In this document: positions 16,860 through 25,279 of the stretch, in pieces
How positions within the stretch are numbered: the stretch's first letter is position 1
Layout: the number at the start of each line of letters is the position of its first letter
Assembly (NCBI GenBank): GCA_044338255.1
Contig: JBIILZ010000035.1
Location: forward strand, 1-33,619
DNA length: 33,619 bases
Direction of reading: 5' to 3'
Source: CAIUVD01 sp044338255
Lineage (GTDB): Bacteria > Planctomycetota > UBA11346
Translations under genes and position numbers: made by a program
Notes under the pieces: generated by a model
What the model was told of the DNA's origin: nothing
The model's database searches: none
The model's input: only the letters and a program-made list of their open reading frames with translations

Positions 16860-17819
16860 TCAAAAAGTCGCCCGGGGTAAAGCCGTCAAACGCGCCGCCA
16901 AGATGATCGCCGCCACCAAACTATGGTGCTGCGCGGTTCCCTGCCAGGCGAGGTCAAAGGCGGTACCATGATCGACCGAGGTGCGGATGATCGGCAAACC
17001 GAGCGTGACATTGACGCCGGTGTCGAAATAGAGGGCCTTGAAGGCGATCAGTCCCTGATCGTGATAGAGGGCCACGACCCCGTCATAGCGCTGGCGGTTG
17101 GCAGGAGTGAATGCCGTATCCGGAGGCAACGGCCCATCGCAGTCGAGGCCGCCGCGGCGGAGTTCGGCCACCGCCGGCACCACTAGGAGCTGATCCTCGT
17201 CCCCGAACATACCACCTTCGCCGGCGTGAGGATTGAACCCGCACACCGCCAAGCGCGGTCGACGACCGCGAATGCGCAGCAGGGCATCATGCAGCAGGTG
17301 GGCGGTGGCGACGATGCGTTCGGGGGTGAGCGTCGCCGGCACCGACGCCAGCGATTGGTGGCAGGTCGCCAGGGCCACCGCCAGATGCTCATGGTACATG
17401 AGCATGATCTCGCCCTGCACGCCGCAGCGTGCCGCCAACCATTCGGTATGCCCAGGAAAGGGCACCCCGGCGGCCAGGATGGCGGCCTTGCTGATGGGAT
17501 TGGTGACCACGGCGGCGTAGCGTCCGGCGCGCGTACCGGCGATGGCCTCCTCGATGGCGACCGCAGCGCAGGCCCCGGCAAGTGCCGAGATCCGCCCGGG
17601 CACCAGTTCCTCCAGCCCAAACCCCGGCGGCACGACATCAACGATCCGCTCCGGCACGACCAGCCCCAAACGCTGCGCCACCACCTCCAGCACCACCCGC
17701 GAGCCCACCACCACCGGCCGGCAACACGCCAACACCTCCGCCGCGCACACCGCCTTACAGGCGATCTCCGGCCCAATCCCCGCCGGATCCCCAAGCGTAA
17801 CCGCTAAAACAGGCAACAT
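16860..17819 (-). CDS. pdxA: 4-hydroxythreonine-4-phosphate dehydrogenase PdxA
   Basis: A 319-residue NAD-dependent dehydrogenase of the DXP-dependent pyridoxal-5'-phosphate pathway. Motifs: VTLGDPAGIGPEIA at the N terminus, TNPISKAAI, PGHTEWLA (His124), the metal-binding histidines in ATCHQS (His153 region), GFNPHAGEGGMFGDE (His198) and ALYHDQGLIAFK (His253), and TSVDHGTAFDLAW near the end. Length is close to the family norm of ~330. Start ATG 17819 is chosen; the preceding GTG codon is also in frame, and GGGGGTGTG may serve as the ribosome-binding site. It is upstream of dnaB, separated by 57 bases. Its leader contains a 103-bp tandem duplication. Confidence 0.95.
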   Translation of the reverse strand: MLPVLAVTLGDPAGIGPEIACKAVCAAEVLACCRPVVVGSRVVLEVVAQRLGLVVPERIVDVVPPGFGLEELVPGRISALAGACAAVAIEEAIAGTRAGRYAAVVTNPISKAAILAAGVPFPGHTEWLAARCGVQGEIMLMYHEHLAVALATCHQSLASVPATLTPERIVATAHLLHDALLRIRGRRPRLAVCGFNPHAGEGGMFGDEDQLLVVPAVAELRRGGLDCDGPLPPDTAFTPANRQRYDGVVALYHDQGLIAFKALYFDTGVNVTLGLPIIRTSVDHGTAFDLAWQGTAQHHSLVAAIILAARLTALPRATF

Positions 17820-17825
17820 CACACC

Positions 17826-18036
17826 CCCAAAAAAAAAGCACCGCAGGTCATCCAGTCAATCCCATCCCATCCACTCCCATCCACTCCAACTCAAACTCAA
17901 AATCCCCCAACGCCCACCAAACGATATCCCCAAAAAAAAAGCACCGCAGGTCATCCCGTCAATCCCATCCACTCAAAATCAAACTCAAACTCAAACTCAA
18001 ACTCAAAATTCCCCCAACGTGCACCAAACGATATCC
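17826..18036. repeat. 103-bp tandem duplication with internal hexamer repeats, upstream of pdxA
   Basis: Two copies with a period of about 103 bases (GCACCGCAGGTCATCC at 17838 and 17941, one base different) each begin with a run of nine A and end ACCAAACGATATCC. Both contain a microsatellite-like stretch of CATCC and AACTCA units whose copy number differs between the two. A third copy seems to begin at the A8 run at 18037 but is replaced there by a long hairpin. No ORF is supported. The array forms the spacer upstream of pdxA. Confidence 0.88.
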
Positions 18037-18146
18037 AAAAAAAACGACGCGAGTCGTGCATATGCAAGGCGCCGAAGGCCGACGCATAGCACACGCTATG
18101 CTAGGCCTTCGGCAACGCCGCAGATGCGCGGCTCCCGTCGTTTTTT
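18037..18146 (-). terminator. Very long hairpin with T tract downstream of the FHA-kinase gene
   Basis: Reading the minus strand from the kinase TAA stop, the sequence folds on itself over about 108 bases. The outer arms pair AAAAAACGACG.GAG with its complement (about 20 of 23 positions), the middle arms pair CCGAAGGCC with GGCCTTCGG, and the tip is a perfect GCATAGC-ACAC-GCTATGC. The last arm runs into eight T on the minus strand. It can act as an intrinsic terminator, but it is far longer than usual and may be a small palindromic element that also terminates transcription. Confidence 0.75.
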
Positions 18147-20910
18147 ATTCGCCGCTGATGGATTGGAGGTCGGTGATCGCCCAGAGCATGCCGCTGGCTT
18201 CGAAGCGCAGAACCGAGCCGGGCGTGACGGTGGCTTTCGCCGCCTGCAGGATCACCTGGTCATTGACCAGGATGGTGACCGTCCCGGCGCGCTCGGTCAG
18301 GCGCAGACGGAGGATCTTCGACGCCGGGCGCACGAAGCTGGTCTCCTGCCAACCGCTGGCAGTACGCACGCGCGAAAAGAGCGCCTCCTTTTCTATGCGC
18401 ACCTGGGCATCGGCAGTCATGCCGCGGGCCAGCGAGACCACCGCCTGGCCGTCAGTGGTAGCCTGTTCGAGGCGGATGCCCACGGCCATATCCCAGCCGG
18501 CGCCGCTCAGTGGCGCCGCGCAGGCGATGGCGATAATTTCCCCGGGCGGACCAGTGAGCGTACCGCCGGACATCCGCGGATTGCCGGTGAAGACTTCGAT
18601 GTATTGCAGATCATCAGGGTCATCAAAGGTCAACACCGCCGCCTTGCGCCCGAAGATCGCCTCACGGCGACGCAGCAGATCACCGCTCACCAGCAACGGG
18701 TCATTGGCGAGCAGGGCCTTGGCTTCGGCGGTATCGCCGACCAGCAGCAAGGCGGCGGCGGCGGCCAGGGCATTGGCGCCCTTAGCGGCGAGCAGCCTGG
18801 GCTTGGTCACCGCCCAGCTCGTCAGCCACAGCGGCTTGGTGCCGGCGGCCTCGTTGCAGAGCAGGGAAAACTGCCGATGCAGATCCGTCACCGGAGTCTG
18901 CGCGAATGCCGGCGCAAGGTCGACGGCGATCTTCGGCAGGTCGAGCACGCGACCTGCTTCAACGGCCTGACGGGCCTGGCGTTTGGCGGCATTCAGACGC
19001 TGCACGAGCTTGGTCAGGGCTTCCTGATACCGCGACTCGGCATCGGGGCGATTATCCGCGAGGGCCTGGTTGCGTAAGGCTTCGATGCCGCGCAGGCGCT
19101 CGGCGAGAGCCACCGGCGTGTCGCCTTTGTCGCCTTTGTCGCCCTTGGCGAGCTTGGCGAGGGCCGCCTGATACCAGGCATCACCGTCGCTGGCGAGCTG
19201 CTGCTGGCGCTGGTTCACGGCCTGGGCGATAGCTGGATCGGCCTTGGCTTCGGGCACAAAAGCCATCAGCACCTGCTCGGCGGTCGACCATTCATTGGCG
19301 GTCTGGGCTTGGTCGACAACGGCCTGCAGGGCTGCCCACGGCTCGCGCAGCGAGACCGCTGGCGCCGACTCGGCCGCAACCGGCTCGGGCATTTTCTCGG
19401 CTGCTTTTAGAGAATTTCTCTCGGCAACTTTCTCCGCCCCGCGTGCCGCCACCTGTGCCGCCACAGGTGCCGCCGCCGGCTGAGTCGGCGTCGTGGAATG
19501 GACCTCGCGTGTCGGCTCGGGCTGCGTTTCGGACTCGGCGCCGCGTGTCTTCGACGTGCCGATCATGGGCAGGAACACCGACACCAAGATCAGGACGCCG
19601 ACGCCGACGAGCACCCCGGTCAGGACTTTGCGCAGCCGGGCGTCGGCTTGCGGCGCAGTCGGCTGATGCGGGCTGGCGACCCGCTCCGAGCTGCGATGCA
19701 GTGCCGGGCGGGCATCGGGCGCCACCGTCTCACCGCTGAGCTGATCACGGATCGGCTGCAGTTCGTTGCGGACCTCGGCCATCGTCGCATGCCGCCAGGC
19801 AGGATTCTTGGCCAACATGCCCTGCAGGAGGGTATCGAGCATGGCCACATCCAGACTGGCCGGCAGACGCTGCTTGGGCAGGGACGGAATCGGCTGGGCG
19901 GCATGGGCCGCGATCACCGCTCCGGTATTGGCGCCGATGAACGGCGGCTTGCCGGTGAGCAGGTGGAACAGCAGGCAGCCCAGGCTGTAGACATCGCTGC
20001 GCGGATCGGAGGCGCCATCGGTGGCTTCCTCCGGCGAGAGGTACCAGGCCAATGCCGCCGGGCCATCGGCGGGCAATTCGCCTTCTTCAAAGATGCCCAT
20101 CATCCCGACATCGGTGAGCTTGATCCGGCCATCGCCCATGAGGATGATGTGCGACGGTCGCAGATCACCGTGGATCACGCCCCGAGCATGGGCCACGACC
20201 AGGGCGCTGGCGACCTTGTCAACGATCAGCAAGGCAAGGTCGGGATCGACGGTTCCATCCCGCTTTATGAGCTTTTCGAGAGTATCGCCCTCGATCCATT
20301 CCATGCTGCACCAGAGCAGTCCGTTGAATTCGCCGCTCTCGTGGAGCTGCACCAGACCGTCATCGCTGACGCTGCCGACCTTGCCGGCCTCAGCGAGGAA
20401 GCGCTTGGCCAGCTGGGCATCGCGCACGCAGCGCTGGGGATCGAAGACCTTGAACGCCACCGGGCGCTCAAGATTCAGTTGCTGCGCATAATAGACCGCC
20501 CCGAGCATGCCCCGCCCAAGGTAGCGATCGATGCGGTAGCCACTGATGGTGGTGCCGACCAGGGCCGACATGTCCACCGCCGGCACTTCCTGATTCTTGA
20601 CCAACGCCACGGCGGCGGTGCCCTCGCCAGTGTCGTTAAGAGTGTCGTTGAAGATGACGATGACCTGGCCGATGCCGACCTGGTCACGGTTGCGCAGCCG
20701 TTTGCGTCCGCTGATCTTCTGGCCGTTGAGCGACGTGCCGTTGGCGGACTTGAGATCCTCAACCCACCAGAGCCCCTCGGCGGCGAAGATCTTCGCATGC
20801 TGACGGCTGGCGGCGTCATCCTTGATCTGCAACCCGCTAGCGCGATGACGGCCAAGGATGCATTCCTCGGCGAGGGCAAGTTCAATACCGGAACATTCCA
20901 ACGTAGGCAT
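18145..20910 (-). CDS. FHA domain - Ser/Thr kinase-like - transmembrane protein with extracytoplasmic sandwich domain
   Basis: A 921-residue protein from ATG 20910, chosen because the FHA fold starts there; the frame is open 27 codons further. Residues 1-95: FHA phosphothreonine-binding domain (LGRHRASGL, ASRQHAKIF, SANGTSLNG). Residues ~122-390: kinase fold (LGRGMLGAVYYA, Lys154 in VAFKVF, HGDLRPSHI with Asp249, LTDVGMMG, SPEEATDG). The Mg-binding Asn is His254 and DFG reads DVG, so activity may be weak or altered. Residues ~430-450: a single transmembrane helix (VLVGVGVLILVSVF). Beyond it lie helical repeats containing KGDKGDKGD, then a C-terminal ~170-residue beta-rich region (LQYIEVFTGNPRMSGGTL and following) resembling a LamG/concanavalin-type sandwich. 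The topology suggests an outside sensor coupled to a cytoplasmic FHA-kinase module. It is divergent from rlmN. Confidence 0.88.
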   Translation of the reverse strand: MPTLECSGIELALAEECILGRHRASGLQIKDDAASRQHAKIFAAEGLWWVEDLKSANGTSLNGQKISGRKRLRNRDQVGIGQVIVIFNDTLNDTGEGTAAVALVKNQEVPAVDMSALVGTTISGYRIDRYLGRGMLGAVYYAQQLNLERPVAFKVFDPQRCVRDAQLAKRFLAEAGKVGSVSDDGLVQLHESGEFNGLLWCSMEWIEGDTLEKLIKRDGTVDPDLALLIVDKVASALVVAHARGVIHGDLRPSHIILMGDGRIKLTDVGMMGIFEEGELPADGPAALAWYLSPEEATDGASDPRSDVYSLGCLLFHLLTGKPPFIGANTGAVIAAHAAQPIPSLPKQRLPASLDVAMLDTLLQGMLAKNPAWRHATMAEVRNELQPIRDQLSGETVAPDARPALHRSSERVASPHQPTAPQADARLRKVLTGVLVGVGVLILVSVFLPMIGTSKTRGAESETQPEPTREVHSTTPTQPAAAPVAAQVAARGAEKVAERNSLKAAEKMPEPVAAESAPAVSLREPWAALQAVVDQAQTANEWSTAEQVLMAFVPEAKADPAIAQAVNQRQQQLASDGDAWYQAALAKLAKGDKGDKGDTPVALAERLRGIEALRNQALADNRPDAESRYQEALTKLVQRLNAAKRQARQAVEAGRVLDLPKIAVDLAPAFAQTPVTDLHRQFSLLCNEAAGTKPLWLTSWAVTKPRLLAAKGANALAAAAALLLVGDTAEAKALLANDPLLVSGDLLRRREAIFGRKAAVLTFDDPDDLQYIEVFTGNPRMSGGTLTGPPGEIIAIACAAPLSGAGWDMAVGIRLEQATTDGQAVVSLARGMTADAQVRIEKEALFSRVRTASGWQETSFVRPASKILRLRLTERAGTVTILVNDQVILQAAKATVTPGSVLRFEASGMLWAITDLQSISGE

Positions 20911-20925
20911 GGCAATCACAGTAGC

Positions 20926-20944
20926 TTGCCGGCTAAAGCGGCAA
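20926..20944. promoter_or_regulatory. Inverted repeat in the kinase/rlmN divergent spacer
   Basis: TTGCCG-GCTAAAG-CGGCAA is a 6-bp inverted repeat in the 98-base spacer between the divergent FHA-kinase gene and rlmN. It could be an operator serving either promoter. No -35/-10 boxes are convincing, so this rests on symmetry and position only. Confidence 0.25.
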
Positions 20945-21008
20945 CCACCCGCTGAGCTTCGCAGGCGATCAGCGCTTCCGGTGTTTGGCAAAGGGCTATC
21001 GTCCGCCC

Positions 21009-22097
21009 ATGGTTGATTTCTACGGCATGTCCTTGGCGCAGATGCGCAGCTGGGCGACAGCGATCGGTTTACCGGCTTTTCGCGGCGAACAGTTGTTCCA
21101 GGGACTGTGGCGGATTCCCGGGCCGCAGCGATTTGCCGATATCAAAGGCCTGCCGCAGGACGTCAGCACCCGCCTCGATGCCGAGTTCACCCTCCTTCCG
21201 GGGGTCGAGCACGAACGTCAGGAGAGCCGCGATGGCACGGTCAAATCACTGCTACGCATGCAAGACGGCAAGCTCGTCGAATGCGTTTCGATCCCCACCG
21301 CCGATCGCCACACCATCTGCGTCTCGTCGCAGGTCGGCTGCGCGGTGGGCTGCACCTTCTGCGCCTCGGGGCTCAATGGCGTTGAACGCGATCTGACCGC
21401 CGGCGAAATCGCCTGGCAGATCTTCTACCATCAGCAGCGTCGGCCGGTGACCAACGTCGTCTTCATGGGTTCCGGCGAGCCGCTGTTCAACTACGACAAC
21501 GTCCTGCAGACCATCCGCGTGCTCGGCGAGGACAAGGGTCTGGGCATGGGCCGGCGGCGCTTCACGATCTCGACCAGCGGCGTGCCCAAACGCATCCGCC
21601 AGTTGGCGACCGACGAACCCCAGGTGACCCTGGCCTTCAGCCTGCACGCCGCCGACGATGAGACGCGTAGTCAGATCGTGCCCCTCAATCGCCGCTGGCC
21701 GCTAGAAGATGTGCTCGGGGCGATGGACGAGTATGCGACCAAGGTCGGTCGACGGATGACTTTGGAATATGTTTTATTAGCCGATAAAAACATGACTCCG
21801 GCCCATGCCGAGAGCCTCGCCGACGTCGGTCGGCGCTTCGGGGCGCACATCAACCTCATCCCCTACAACCCGGTGATGGAAACTCCGCATAAGCGGCCTT
21901 TCCATGGTCAGGTCCTGGCTTTCGACGCCCTCGTGCGTGAACACGGCGGCCACACCACCGTGCGTGGCCAACGCGGGGCCGACATCGATGCCGCCTGCGG
22001 ACAGTTGAAGAAGAAATCCACCGACGCCACCGGCGCGCTCGGCATCAGCAGCGCCGTCGGCGCGGCGGCCAACGACCGTACCGACGGCGCTGAATAA
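21009..22097 (+). CDS. rlmN: Dual-specificity RNA methyltransferase RlmN
   Basis: A 362-residue radical-SAM enzyme that methylates C2 of A2503 in 23S rRNA and A37 of some tRNAs. The 4Fe-4S ligands are Cys111, Cys115 and Cys118 (CAVGCTFC), preceded by Cys104 in TICVSSQVG. The FMGSGEPLFNYDN segment holds the GEP motif. FSLHAADDETR and INLIPYNPV are typical of the family. The methyl-carrying cysteine is in DIDAACGQL near the C terminus. A ~25-residue Ala/Thr-rich tail follows. Start ATG 21009 is chosen; an upstream in-frame TTG at 20985 would add eight residues without family support. It is the first gene of the plus-strand series that continues with the MenH-like hydrolase. Confidence 0.96.
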   Translation: MVDFYGMSLAQMRSWATAIGLPAFRGEQLFQGLWRIPGPQRFADIKGLPQDVSTRLDAEFTLLPGVEHERQESRDGTVKSLLRMQDGKLVECVSIPTADRHTICVSSQVGCAVGCTFCASGLNGVERDLTAGEIAWQIFYHQQRRPVTNVVFMGSGEPLFNYDNVLQTIRVLGEDKGLGMGRRRFTISTSGVPKRIRQLATDEPQVTLAFSLHAADDETRSQIVPLNRRWPLEDVLGAMDEYATKVGRRMTLEYVLLADKNMTPAHAESLADVGRRFGAHINLIPYNPVMETPHKRPFHGQVLAFDALVREHGGHTTVRGQRGADIDAACGQLKKKSTDATGALGISSAVGAAANDRTDGAE

Positions 22098-22149
22098 GCG
22101 TCGGCCCCTACGACCTTTCAAACCCAGGTCGCAGGCTATCCTCCGGCGC

Positions 22150-22878
22150 ATGCTCGTTGCCTTGCATGGATTCACCGAAACCGATCAGGTCTGGTCGGAG
22201 TTCTTCGCCAACCATCTGCGGGTGCGCTGCCCGGTGCTGCCAGGCCATGGCGCCAAACCCTGCCCACCGGGGACGACCCTGGCTTCGACGGCAGCCGGCA
22301 TCGTTCCGCACCTCGCGAGCACGGGTGGTGATGACCTACTGGGGTACAGCCTGGGCGGTCGCGTCGCCCTGCAGCTGGCGCTCGATCACCCCGGTCGCGT
22401 GCGGCGCCTGATCCTGGTGAGTTCCGGACAGGGCATCGCCGATCCCCGCGAGCGGGCCCAGCGCCTGCAACGCGATGAACGCCTGGCGCAGATCCTCGAA
22501 GAGGACGGCATCAGCCCTTTCACGGCGTGGTGGGAAGCGAGCCCGGCCTTGCGCCCCGCCCGGCCCTTGTCGCGCGAAGTCGAGGAATCCCTGCGCAGCC
22601 TGCGCCTCAACCAGGATCCCCAGTGCCTAGCGGGCGTCCTGCGTCACCTTTCGCATGGAGCGATGGAAGACCTCGCGCCGCGCCTGGGCACGCTGACGAT
22701 TCCGGTGCTGCTGATCGCCGGCGACAGTGATCGCGCCTATTGCCAGCGCATGCAGGAGATGGCCGCCGCCCTGCCCAATAGCCGGCTGCAGCTGATCGCC
22801 GATGCCGGTCATGCGGTGCACCGCGAAAAACCCGAGGCAGTGCGCAACGCCGTGATCACCTTTCTGCGCGAGACCTGA
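22150..22878 (+). CDS. Alpha/beta hydrolase, MenH-like
   Basis: A 242-residue alpha/beta-hydrolase. Oxyanion segment LVALHGFTETDQVW, nucleophile elbow GYSLGGRVAL (Ser67), an acid-bearing strand LLIAGDSDRAY and the catalytic histidine in DAGHAVHREKPEAV are all present, so it should be active. The pattern of a short N terminus beginning at the LHGF strand, HPGRVRRLILVSSGQGI after the nucleophile, and ECQ/NQDPQ-type helices resembles MenH (2-succinyl-6-hydroxy-2,4-cyclohexadiene-1-carboxylate synthase) of menaquinone synthesis. No other men gene is in the window, so another ester or acyl substrate is possible. It is six bases upstream of the ABC ATPase and clearly co-transcribed. Confidence 0.8.
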   Translation: MLVALHGFTETDQVWSEFFANHLRVRCPVLPGHGAKPCPPGTTLASTAAGIVPHLASTGGDDLLGYSLGGRVALQLALDHPGRVRRLILVSSGQGIADPRERAQRLQRDERLAQILEEDGISPFTAWWEASPALRPARPLSREVEESLRSLRLNQDPQCLAGVLRHLSHGAMEDLAPRLGTLTIPVLLIAGDSDRAYCQRMQEMAAALPNSRLQLIADAGHAVHREKPEAVRNAVITFLRET

Positions 22879-22884
22879 TCGGCC

Positions 22885-23844
22885 ATGGCGATCCTCAGCG
22901 CCACCAATCTCACCAAGCGTTTCGGCAACTTTCAGGCTCTGCACGACGTCTCGTTCACCCTCGAACCGGGCGAGATCGTCGGCTTCCTGGGGCCCAACGG
23001 CGCCGGCAAATCGACGACCATGAAGCTGCTCACGGGCTTCCTCGCGCCGTCCTCGGGCGCGGCGACGATCGCCGGCCATGATCTGCTCAGCGATCCGCTG
23101 GCCTGCCGCAAGGCCATCGGCTACCTGCCGGAAGAGTTGCCGCTGTACCTCGACATGACCGTGACCGCCTACCTCGACCACGTAGCGCGCCTCAAGGGCG
23201 TGCCCAAGGCCGAGCGCCGTCGCGAAGTAGTCGAGGCTATCGAGGCCGCCTGGCTCGGCGAGAACGCCCTCCGCCACATCCGCAAACTATCGAAGGGCAA
23301 CCGTCAACGCGTGGGTGTGGCCCAGGCCCTGCTCGGCCGACCGCCACTGCTGATCCTCGACGAGCCGACCTCTGGCCTCGACCCCTCGCAGGTGGCGAAT
23401 TTCCGCGACCTGATCAAGCGTCTCGCCGAGCGCCACACGATCCTGCTTTCGACGCATATCATGGGCGAAGTCGAGGCGGTGTGCCAGCGCGTGATCGTCA
23501 TCCATCGCGGGCGGGTGATCGTCGAAGAACCGATCGCCGCCCTCAAGGCCCGGGCCACGCGCAGCACCCGCGTGCGTCTCCGCCTGCGTCACCTGACTTC
23601 CCTTGAGGCCCTGCAGGCGGCGCTCGGCCAAGAGATGTGGGCTGGCGAGGTCGAGCGCATCGATGATGGGCTGAGCCTGACCGCGCCTTTGGATGCGCGC
23701 TCGCGTCTGGTGGCCTTGGCCGAGGCCCACGGCGGCCTGCGCGAACTGCTCGAAGAGCGACTGTCGCTCGAAGCCGTCTTCCGCGATCTCACCGGGCAAA
23801 CCCAGCCGCTCGCGACCGGAACTTCTGCGGGAGCGAGCGCCTGA
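22885..23844 (+). CDS. ABC transporter ATP-binding protein, GldA/ABC-2 type, without adjacent permease
   Basis: A 319-residue ABC ATPase. Walker A FLGPNGAGKSTTM, Q-loop region IGYLPEELPLYLDMTV, signature LSKGNRQRVG, Walker B LLILDEPTSGLDP and the switch histidine STHIMGEVE are complete. The long C-terminal extension (~residues 215-319) is of the type seen in GldA-like ATPases that drive ABC-2 exporters. A permease is expected but none is adjacent: the upstream gene is a hydrolase and the downstream gene is rmuC. The window's other ABC system (29250-32794) already has its own ATPase. The last base of its stop is the first base of the rmuC start (TGATG), so the two are translationally coupled. 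Confidence 0.93.
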   Translation: MAILSATNLTKRFGNFQALHDVSFTLEPGEIVGFLGPNGAGKSTTMKLLTGFLAPSSGAATIAGHDLLSDPLACRKAIGYLPEELPLYLDMTVTAYLDHVARLKGVPKAERRREVVEAIEAAWLGENALRHIRKLSKGNRQRVGVAQALLGRPPLLILDEPTSGLDPSQVANFRDLIKRLAERHTILLSTHIMGEVEAVCQRVIVIHRGRVIVEEPIAALKARATRSTRVRLRLRHLTSLEALQAALGQEMWAGEVERIDDGLSLTAPLDARSRLVALAEAHGGLRELLEERLSLEAVFRDLTGQTQPLATGTSAGASA

Positions 23845-25193
23845 TGGATGGCGTCGCCCTGCTCCTGGGAGTGGTCGTCGGCAGCGGCCTGGGCGTGGCC
23901 GTGGCCGCCGCCATCTGGCGCAGCCGCAGCGTGCAACTCAGCGAGCGCGTAAGCAGCGCCGAAGCCGCCGCCGCCCAGGCCCGGCAAGCGGAAGCCAGCG
24001 CCCGCGCCGATCACGCCGTCAGCGAAGCGGCGTTGCGCGAGACCGGCGCGCGCGCCGCCGCCGCCGAGGCCCTGCTCGCTGAAAGCCGCGCCGAACTGGC
24101 GCGCGACAGCGAGCGCCACCAGCGCCTCGGTGAGGCCTTCCGCGCCCTGTCGGCGCAGTCCCTGCAGGCCAACAACCAGGCCTTCCTCGATCTCGCCAAA
24201 CAGTCGTTCAGCACCTTGCAGCAAGGCGCCAGCCACGATCTCGAGGCCCGCCGCACCGCCGTCGAGGCCCTCGTCAAACCGATCCACGAGACCCTCGCCA
24301 AGGTCGGGGTGACGCTTACCGACCTCGAACGTTCGCGCACCGCCGGCCAGGCGGCGCTCGCCGAACAGGTCTCGTCGCTGGTCAGCGCCCAACGTCAGCT
24401 GACCACCGAAACCGCGACCCTCGCCCGGGCCCTGCGCGCCCCCGGCATCGGCGGACGCTGGGGCGAAATCCAGCTGCAGCGCGTCGTCGAATTGGCGGGC
24501 ATGCTCGAGCACTGCGATTTCACTACCCAGACCTCGACCACCGTCGAGGACGTGCGCCAACAGCCCGACCTGATCGTGCGCCTGCCCGGCGGCAAGGCCA
24601 TCGCCGTCGATGCCAAGGCCCCCCTGCAGGGCTATCTCGACGCCCTTGAAGCCACCGACGAGGTGACGCGCAAGGCCCACCTCGTGGCCCATGCGCGGGC
24701 AGTGCGCGGCCACCTGCTGAGCCTCAGCGCCAAGAGTTACTGGGATCGCTTGCAGCCGAGTCCGGAATTCGTGGTCCTGTTCCTGCCCGGCGAGACGTTC
24801 TTCAGCGCCGCGCTCGAACAGGACCCCTCGTTGATCGAAGCCGGCGTCGAGGCCAAGGTCATCCTCGCCACCCCGACGACCTTGATCGCCCTGCTGCGCG
24901 CCGTCGCCTATGGTTGGCGCCAGGAACGCCTGACCAAAAATGCCGAGGTCGTGGCCCAACTGGGCAAGGAACTGCACGAACGCATCCGCGCCTTCACCAC
25001 CCATCTGGGCAAGGTCGGCAAAGCCCTCGACGGGGCGGTGAGCAGCTACAACCAGGCCGTCGGCTCGCTTGAGACCCGCGTGCTGCCGGGGGCGCGCAAG
25101 TTCACCGAACTCGGGGCGGCGGTGGGCGAAGAACTGCCACTGCTCGAGCCGCTGGAAAAAGCCGCGCGCATCCCCAACGACACGACTGCCTAG
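23844..25193 (+). CDS. rmuC: RmuC-family DNA recombination protein
   Basis: A 449-residue protein. Residues ~4-24 are a hydrophobic anchor (ALLLGVVVGSGLGVAVAA). Residues ~28-200 are a long Ala/Glu/Arg-rich coiled coil. Residues ~200-400 form the RmuC domain with a PD-(D/E)xK-like core: GIGGRWGEIQLQRVVELAGM, RQQPDLIVRLPGGKAIAVDA and KAPLQGYLDALEA. RmuC limits recombination at inverted repeats in E. coli; the mechanism is not fully known. It is coupled to the ABC ATPase by a one-base overlap. Its stop codon lies in the first unit of a 17-bp tandem repeat. Confidence 0.93.
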   Translation: MDGVALLLGVVVGSGLGVAVAAAIWRSRSVQLSERVSSAEAAAAQARQAEASARADHAVSEAALRETGARAAAAEALLAESRAELARDSERHQRLGEAFRALSAQSLQANNQAFLDLAKQSFSTLQQGASHDLEARRTAVEALVKPIHETLAKVGVTLTDLERSRTAGQAALAEQVSSLVSAQRQLTTETATLARALRAPGIGGRWGEIQLQRVVELAGMLEHCDFTTQTSTTVEDVRQQPDLIVRLPGGKAIAVDAKAPLQGYLDALEATDEVTRKAHLVAHARAVRGHLLSLSAKSYWDRLQPSPEFVVLFLPGETFFSAALEQDPSLIEAGVEAKVILATPTTLIALLRAVAYGWRQERLTKNAEVVAQLGKELHERIRAFTTHLGKVGKALDGAVSSYNQAVGSLETRVLPGARKFTELGAAVGEELPLLEPLEKAARIPNDTTA

Positions 25194-25240
25194 GGAATTC
25201 TCGGGGCTAGGGGATTTTCGGGGCTAGGGGATTTTCGGGG
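25190..25240. repeat. 17-bp tandem repeat after rmuC
   Basis: Three 17-base units (CTAGGGGATTTTCGGGG; the first copy is slightly different) are head to tail. The first unit contains the rmuC TAG stop codon. They fill most of the spacer before cobA/hemD. No terminator fold is evident. Confidence 0.88.
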
Positions 25241-25279
25241 ACTGGAGCCGGGCGCGGCTGACGGCAGGATCCACGCCCG

